From Chlorella sorokiniana (taxonomy: Eukaryota; Chlorophyta; Trebouxiophyceae; Chlorellales; Chlorellaceae), in contig CP084610.1 in the NCBI GenBank assembly GCA_025917655.1, positions 2,189,792 through 2,253,791 on the forward strand: a stretch of DNA of 64,000 nucleotides. Direction: 5' to 3'. The notes under the pieces are model-generated. The model made no database searches and had not been told where the DNA came from. It was given only the letters and a program-made list of their open reading frames with translations. Below, one piece after another: positions 58,479 through 64,000 of this stretch. A program made the translations under genes and the position numbers. Positions within the stretch are counted from its first letter, which is position 1. The number at the start of each line of letters is the position of its first letter.

Positions 58479-59547
58479 ACGCAGCAACTTGGTTTCACAC
58501 TGTTTTCAGTGCTCAGCTGGTGGGGCTGGGGCAGCAGAACAGCATGGCTTTGTTGTCAGGCGGTGGATTTCGATGCTGTAACTTGCAGGCCAGCCCTGGA
58601 AGACATTTTTGGGCAGCAGGCACGAAAGGAAGCATCTTGATTTGTCCCCTCTTCACCACTCTGCACTTGCACCTGCACTTGCACCCCCAGCAGTACACAG
58701 CATGAGTTTGCTGCCAGGAGGTGCATTGTTGGCCTGCAAATTGCATGCCCTTGCTGCAGGGGTGGTGTAGCATGCATGCAGCCGAGTGCAGGCACAATGT
58801 GCAAGGGTAGCCTATGCAAGACCAGCTTGGTCACTCCTGGCCCCCTGGCCATGCAAGGGGGCCTGGCTTTGCACCATGCAGATGTCAGGCTGCAGGCCTC
58901 CAATGGTGGCACATTGGGTCCCCCTGGCCCCCTGGCAGTCCTACATTCCTTCCAGCAGCAGTACTGCAGTTGTACTGCAGGGGGCTTGCAGTACAGGGCA
59001 GCACAGCCCCCCTGAAATACACCATCAGAAGGCTGGCTCCCACCAGAAAAAGGTGGTCAGAACCATGGCCAGCCGAGTGGCAGCACCATGCACGCATGCA
59101 ATGTGACAATCCTACCTGATCACATTTTGGATACCTGCCCTCCCCTCAAAACCCGTAGCACGGGGCAAGGTGCTTGGCACCCACCACACACAATGCTCCC
59201 CTGAACTCATGAAAACAGCACCCCCACATCACCCAACACACACACCCACACCCACAACACCACAAGCAACCTCCACACAAAAGCATCCTGCATTCAAGCA
59301 CACACCGACGCATGCCCCGCCTCCGACCATCGCCACCAACCACCCAACCACCTCCCCTGAAAAGTGCAAACTCCTTGGAAACGTGCCATGCTTGCAATGT
59401 TTACACTCACAAACTATCAGCAACACTCACAGACACTCAACAAAGCACTCCAGCACCACACAGCACTCGCGCGCGCAACGCGCGCTCACGCCCGCACCGC
59501 CGCTCAGCCACATGCTCCACCTCAGCCTCAAAGCTGCACACCCATCT

Positions 59548-60608
59548 TCATGGAGCCATCCAGCTGCTGGGGGTGTTCCTCCCATACTTGTGATCCCTGG
59601 GCTCCACTCCCCTGCACTTCTTCTTCCAAACCCTCTGGCTGGCATTGAACGCGTCGTCCGCCACCGCCACGTGCCACGGAGCCGCGCACGACTTCACAAA
59701 GCACTCACCAAGGTGGGCCACAAAGTACCTCTCCTTCCCACAAGGCCCTGGGCTCCTTGCATCCACATCAAAGGGAAACTGGGACACATCTGCAGGGGCA
59801 CCAGGCCTCTGCTCACACACTGCCGCCGCCGCAGGCCCCCGCCGCCGCTGCCGCCGCCACAGAACACGACTCTCACCGGTGAACCCATTCTTCATGTACG
59901 CCACCAAAACGTGCAGACCGACGTAAACACGAAACTCCGACTCCGTCTGCGACACGCCAACCGCCTCAGAAAGCACAAACCGCTGGAGTACTGCTCGCAC
60001 GTACCGCTCACCTCCCATCTGGGAGGGCCCCAAGTGCCGTTTCGCTTCTCCGTCAACTCCAGGTCGCCGTAAAGGTCGAACTCCAAGTACGCGTACCCGC
60101 CAGGATCGCGACTCAGCACCACCCGACGGTCAGGCGGGCGGGCGGCGCCGCCCGGCAGCGCACGCACCTCTGCAAAGTTCTCAGCAAGCCTCCTCTTGCA
60201 GGCTGGCAGCACACACCCAGTGAAGATGTCCTCCTCCTTCTTAGAGTGCATGCTGTCCCTCACCAGCTTGGGCCACTGCAGCCAGCTGTCATCCGCCGAC
60301 GCCGCCGACAGCGCCACGCCGTGCCCGTCCTCGCCGCCCTCCAAGGTGAAGGACTCCAGCTGCTTGGAGCCCTTGAAGCAGGGGTGCAGCACATGCTTCA
60401 CCACATCCTCCCACTCAGTTCTGCTGACCCTCACAACTGACAGCTGCCTGCTGCCACCCTCCAGCACTGTGCACCTCAGCAAGCTGCCCTTCGATGCCTT
60501 CTTTGAAAAGCAGCGGAGCAGCAGCTTCCTCTGATACCTCTGCCTGCCTGCCCCCCTCCTGGCTGCCTTCCCTTTCTGCCTCCTGGTCACCATGCCTCTG
60601 CAGTGCAT
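59548..60608 (-). CDS. Subtelomeric ORF 2, unknown function (probable mobile-element partner)
   Basis: No family is recognised. From ATG 60608 the frame reads a basic N-terminus (VTRRQKGKAARRGAGRQRYQ), then LSVVRVSRTEWEDVVKHVLH, SWLQWPKLVRDSMHSKKEED and GYAYLEFDLYGDLELTEKRN. At the CCCC run 60028-60031 the frame must change by one base to continue GGERYVRAVLQRFVLSEAVG, FRVYVGLHVLVAYMKNGFTG, ERYFVAHLGECFVKSCAAPW and DHKYGRNTPSSWMAP with a stop at 59548. With the correction it would be about 350 residues. The basic start suits a nucleic-acid binding role, but that is inference. It follows the recombinase-like ORF on the same strand by about 160 bases. Confidence 0.5.
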
Positions 60609-60768
60609 GCACAGGGGTTGGGGTCACATGGGAGGGTGAGCACATGGTGAGAGGGAGAGCAAATAATGAAGCTAAGGTAGGGGGCGAAGGGAGCCTGCGC
60701 AACGGCGCAGGCACAGAATGCCTGACTAAAAGCCTGACTAAAAGAAAATAAGTGCTAGGAAGAAGGAG

Positions 60769-63493
60769 CTAGGGGCTCATGCTCTGTGCAGAATCATAGT
60801 CTTCAGAAGAGGAGGAGCAAAGGTCAATCTCAATGTCCCAGCCCTCCTCCTCCTCCGCCGCCGGGGCCACCCGGCTCCGCCTTCACCGCCACCAAGCCCG
60901 GCTGCTGCTGCTGCAGCTGGGCAAGCTGCTGCACAACTTGGGACTGGAACTGCTGCTGCTGCTGGTGCATCTCCACAAGCTGCTGCCTCAGCTCTGCTGG
61001 CTTGGGCTCCAGGGCTGGCACCAGGGGGGCAGCGCCGCAGGCGCCGCACCCGCCAGCTCCGCCAGCGGGTCCACCGCAGCCGTGCCAGCCTGCTGCAAGG
61101 CCACATGCCTGTAGTGCTCCATGTGCAGCTGGGAAACCCTCATCTGCTCCAGCTTGAAGGTGGGGAAGTAGGTGGCCATCCACTGGTACAAGGAGTTGCC
61201 CATCCCCCACGCCGCCGACTCGTTGTCCGGCCCAGCGCCGCCGCGTGACATGCGGTCAGTGATGAACACATGCCTCCCAAACTTGGGGCACAGCCTGACC
61301 CACTTCTGCAATGGGGGAGCAGGCAGGGTGGGGTGGTCAGGCTTGGGCATGCAAGTGGATGCTTGCAGGGGGGCTGGCCGGCGCTGCGCCGGTACCGCTT
61401 CCGTACCGCAGCAGCGCACCCACCCACCTTGAAGATCCTGGTGACTGAGGAGGAGCTCATGGGGACACCACCATCCAAGGTGCAGAAGGCTGTCTTGGTG
61501 CCCTGCACACACACCAAGGGGGCTGGCTCAGAAAAGCACCACGAGCGCGGCACCGCACACGCCCCCGCAAGCCCGCCCCGCACCTCAGCGGCGATCACGC
61601 CGTAGCAGTGGCTGAACCACACATCCATCCAGATGAGCATGGAGGGGGGAAGGGGTAGGTGATGGGGGCCCTGTCCCTCTGGCTGCTGTGGTCAGAGGTC
61701 TTGTGGTGGGGGATGAAGAGGGAGTAGCCGCGACCAGGCGTGCGCAGAATGCCGTTGCCGCGGCAGCGCGACACGCGGCAGCTGCCCATGGGGCAGCTCT
61801 CAGGCCAATGGTCAGGGTGGCACAGGGAGGTGAACCACTCTGGCCTCCAGGGTGTCAGATGGGCCATCCAGCAGCAGAGCATGAGGCCCTTGCCCCAGGC
61901 CTCGGCCGCGGCGCGCACAGCGGGGTGGCCGGGATGCGTCTCGAACAGGCGCAGCTCTGGGAACTTGAAGGAAGTGGAGGTGACAGTGCTGGTGGCAGGG
62001 GAGCCCCCAATTGCATCTGGAAGGGCCTGCAAGGGAGGGGGGGGAGGGGCAGGCAGCCACATGGGTGGGAGGGGGAGGCACAGCGTACAGCGCACGTACA
62101 TCGCCCGTACCGCCACCAGTACAGCAGCCCCAGCAAGGTGCAGAAGGCTGGCACCCACCTTCATGAGCTCCACAGCCTTCTTCTTCTCCTCCTCAATGAA
62201 GGCAATGAGCTCAGGGGCATCCTTCCACTTGGCCCCCTCCATCAGTGCCTTGTAGTCGAACGGCACGTGGCGGCAGATTTTGCGCAGCTGGTGCTTGAGG
62301 CTGGCAAGCTGGCTCTCCTGCTCCTTGAACTGCCTCTGCTTGGCTGCACCATAGGGCTGGGGGCTGAGGCCTTGAGGAAGTGCAGCAGCCTGAGGACAGA
62401 GTGGCAGGTCTTGGCCATGTAGTCGCCGCCGCGCCGCCTCGCCATCAGCACCGAGAGGTAGCGCGGGAAGGACACAAAGTTGTCCCTCACCACAGCCAGG
62501 GTCAGCCTCTCATTCTCCTGCCTGCAGTGCTTCATGTAGAAGCCATAGTAGGCATTCAGATGGTACAGGGTGTTCTTCCATGTCCCGCAGCAGGCAGCAG
62601 GCATGGGCGACACGTCGGCGGCCGGAGAGCGGGCGACAGCTGGGCAGGCAGTTGGGGCAGTTCAAAAGCATGTCATGCATGCCAGGATACCAGCAGCCCC
62701 CTCCCCCCCCTGCTCACTTCTGGTTGCCACTCTGCTCAATGCCAGGGGCTCTGTCCAGCCTCACATCATCATGCAAGAACTCCTTGAAGGCCCTGTCTTG
62801 GGGGCCAGCCTCTTGCACGTCCGAGGCGCCGGCGCCGCCAGCCCGAACCGCGACGCCGCAAGCTCCTCGGGGTGAGCCCATGGGGGCAGCCTCACCAGCC
62901 TCTCCCCTGCCTGAAATAGTCAAGGAATGTGGGGGGGGGGGGGGCATACACACTCAGGGCAGTGCCTCTGAGCACAAGAGAGCAAGGTCATATGGTGGCG
63001 CGCGGCGGCGCGGGAAGCAGGCGGCGCACTCACCATGCTGTGTTCATCCTCAGGATCCTCCAGTTCAGGGGGTGGAGGGGGGTGGGGGTGGGAGCTCCTC
63101 CAGGCCCAGCAGCTGGGCAAAGGAAGCATCCACTGGGGGCTGAGCAAGGAGAGGGAGGCGAGCGCCGCGCGCACGGCCGCCGCGGGAGCCAAGCTGGCCT
63201 TGCTGCTGTTGGCTGGATAATCAGCATGATCTATGAGCTGATCAATCTCTGTGGGAGAGGCTCCCATCCAGGCAATGCCCTGGGCCACCCTTTTCAGTGC
63301 ACCATTGAAACGTGTGCGACCGACGGGGCGGGCGCCGCCCCGGCGCAAGGCGGCACTGGTGCACACTCAGCCAGTTGGCCCCATCAAAGCTGAAAACCAG
63401 CAGCTGGACTGTGGTTTCAGGGCTGATGGTGAAGGAATGGAGAAAGTGTGCATCTGCAGCCCAGAGAGAGAAAGTTTGGAGTGACCTAAACAT
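60769..63493 (-). CDS. Subtelomeric ORF 1, tyrosine-recombinase-like protein (tentative), several exons and frame breaks
   Basis: The N-terminal pieces are FNGALKRVAQGIAWMGASPT and EIDQLIDHADYP, then a Pro-rich linker. NTLYHLNAYYGFYMKHCRQE, VSFPRYLSVLMARRRGGDYM and KTCHSVLRLLHFL resemble the helical core-binding part of tyrosine recombinases. Next, QRQFKEQESQLASLKHQLRK and WKDAPELIAFIEEEKKKAVE lead to MAHLTPWRPEWFTSL (possible first catalytic Arg, about 61830), FIPHHKTSDHSSQRDR (possible beta-hairpin Lys), SVTRIFKKWVRLCPKFGRHV and LHMEHYRHVAL (possible H-x-x-x-Y-R-H box, about 61120). A Gln-rich coiled tail follows to a stop at 60830 or, one frame over, at 60769. Introns are likely at about 62030-62160, 61520-61590 and 61300-61430. 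Single-base losses are inferred near 63075, 62365 and 61024-61029. Crypton elements share this layout including introns, but no catalytic Tyr could be fixed. It could equally be an unknown subtelomeric family. Confidence 0.4.
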
Positions 63494-63499
63494 GCTTTA

Positions 63500-64000
63500 C
63501 GCGGGGTTTAGTGTTTTTTTTTTTTTTAGGGTTTAGGTTTTAGGTTTTTAGTTTTAGGTTTTAGGGTTTAGGGTTTAGGGTTTAGGGTTTAGGTTTAGGG
63601 TTTAGGTTTTAGGTTTTAGTTTTAGGGTTTAGTTTTTAGGGTTTAGGTTTTTAGTTTTTAGGGTTTTAGGGTTTAGGGTTTAGGGTTTTAGGGTTTAGGG
63701 TTTAGGGTTTAGGGTTTAGGGTTTAGGGTTTAGGGTTTAGGGGTTTAGGGTTTAGGGTTTAGGGTTTAGGGGGTTTAGGGTTTAGGGTTTAGGGTTTAGG
63801 GTTTAGGGTTTAGGGTTTAGGGTTTAGGGTTTAGGGTTTAGGGTTTAGGGTTTAGGGTTTAGGGTTTAGGGTTTAGGGTTTAGGGTTTAGGGTTTAGGGT
63901 TTAGGGTTTAGGGTTTAGGGTTTAGGGTTTAGGGTTTAGGGTTTAGGGTTTAGGGTTTAGGGTTTAGGGTTTAGGGTTTAGGGTTTAGGGTTTAGGGTTT
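63500..64000 (+). repeat. Telomere, (TTTAGGG)n
   Basis: Telomere-like units start just after the recombinase-like ORF. From about 63505 to 63780 they are degenerate, with TTTTAGG, TTTAGG, GGGGTTTAGGG and a run of 14 T (63514-63527). From about 63780 to the window end they are perfect TTTAGGG. The G-rich strand runs 5' to 3' toward position 64000, so this is the right end of a chromosome or contig. Confidence 0.98.

Larger units (their letters stand above)
54374..59547. other. Subtelomeric gene-poor region
   Basis: From about 54.8 kb the base composition drops, especially 55.0-55.7 kb and 57.3-58.5 kb. ORFs such as 56755-57288 (+) have no recognisable motif and no good exon structure. The region 59170-59460 is rich in CA and CCA runs. 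It contains an interstitial telomere-like patch and a diverged direct repeat, listed separately. The first few hundred bases should carry the RecQ promoter. Confidence 0.5.

Overview
This window is the right-hand end of a chromosome from a green alga, most probably a trebouxiophyte of the Chlorella clade. The last 500 bases are TTTAGGG repeats, the plant and Chlorella telomere type. The genes are GC-rich and cut by many short GT-AG introns, and several proteins (f-type thioredoxin, tRNA-splicing cyclic phosphodiesterase, plant-like folate carrier) point to the green lineage. Because exons are short, most genes were read by joining conserved protein segments across introns. Outer limits are firmer than internal exon ends.

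Layout, left to right. 1-144: 3' end of an unidentified + gene, followed by a 243-base inverted repeat (341-583). 1444-9207 (+): VPS16. 9330-11251 (-): MYND zinc-finger protein. 12265-14029 (+): DUF1769/Duc1-like protein. 15219-16040 (-): f-type thioredoxin. 16673-22461 (+): ABCB half-transporter of the ATM/HMT type. 22868-25080 (+): mitochondrial-carrier folate transporter. 25350-29314 (-): nucleoporin GLE1. 29835-33191 (-): tafazzin-like acyltransferase. 33855-38587 (+): SRP54. 38962-40112 (+): cyclic phosphodiesterase. 40663-42055 (+): unidentified membrane protein. 42453-48275 (+): KRE6/SKN1-type GH16 protein. 48523-54373 (-): RecQ helicase with RQC and HRDC domains. The rest is subtelomere: gene-poor sequence with an interstitial telomere-like patch (about 55626-55700) and a diverged direct repeat (58266-58478), then two minus-strand ORFs of a probable mobile element (59548-60608 and about 60769-63493), and the telomere (about 63500-64000).

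The core is ordinary single-copy housekeeping: endosome-vacuole fusion, mRNA export, protein targeting, tRNA-splicing clean-up, lipid remodelling, redox control, folate and metal or Fe-S transport, cell-wall glucan and DNA repair. No functional cluster is apparent.

Two points stand out. First, at nearly twenty places a clearly conserved protein continues only if one base, usually in a G or C run, is added back. The shift almost always has the same sign, which looks like homopolymer under-calling rather than gene decay, and any automatic gene models here will be broken. Second, the telomere starts almost at the first codon of a recombinase-like subtelomeric ORF, suggesting an element that inserts at chromosome ends or was capped by a new telomere.
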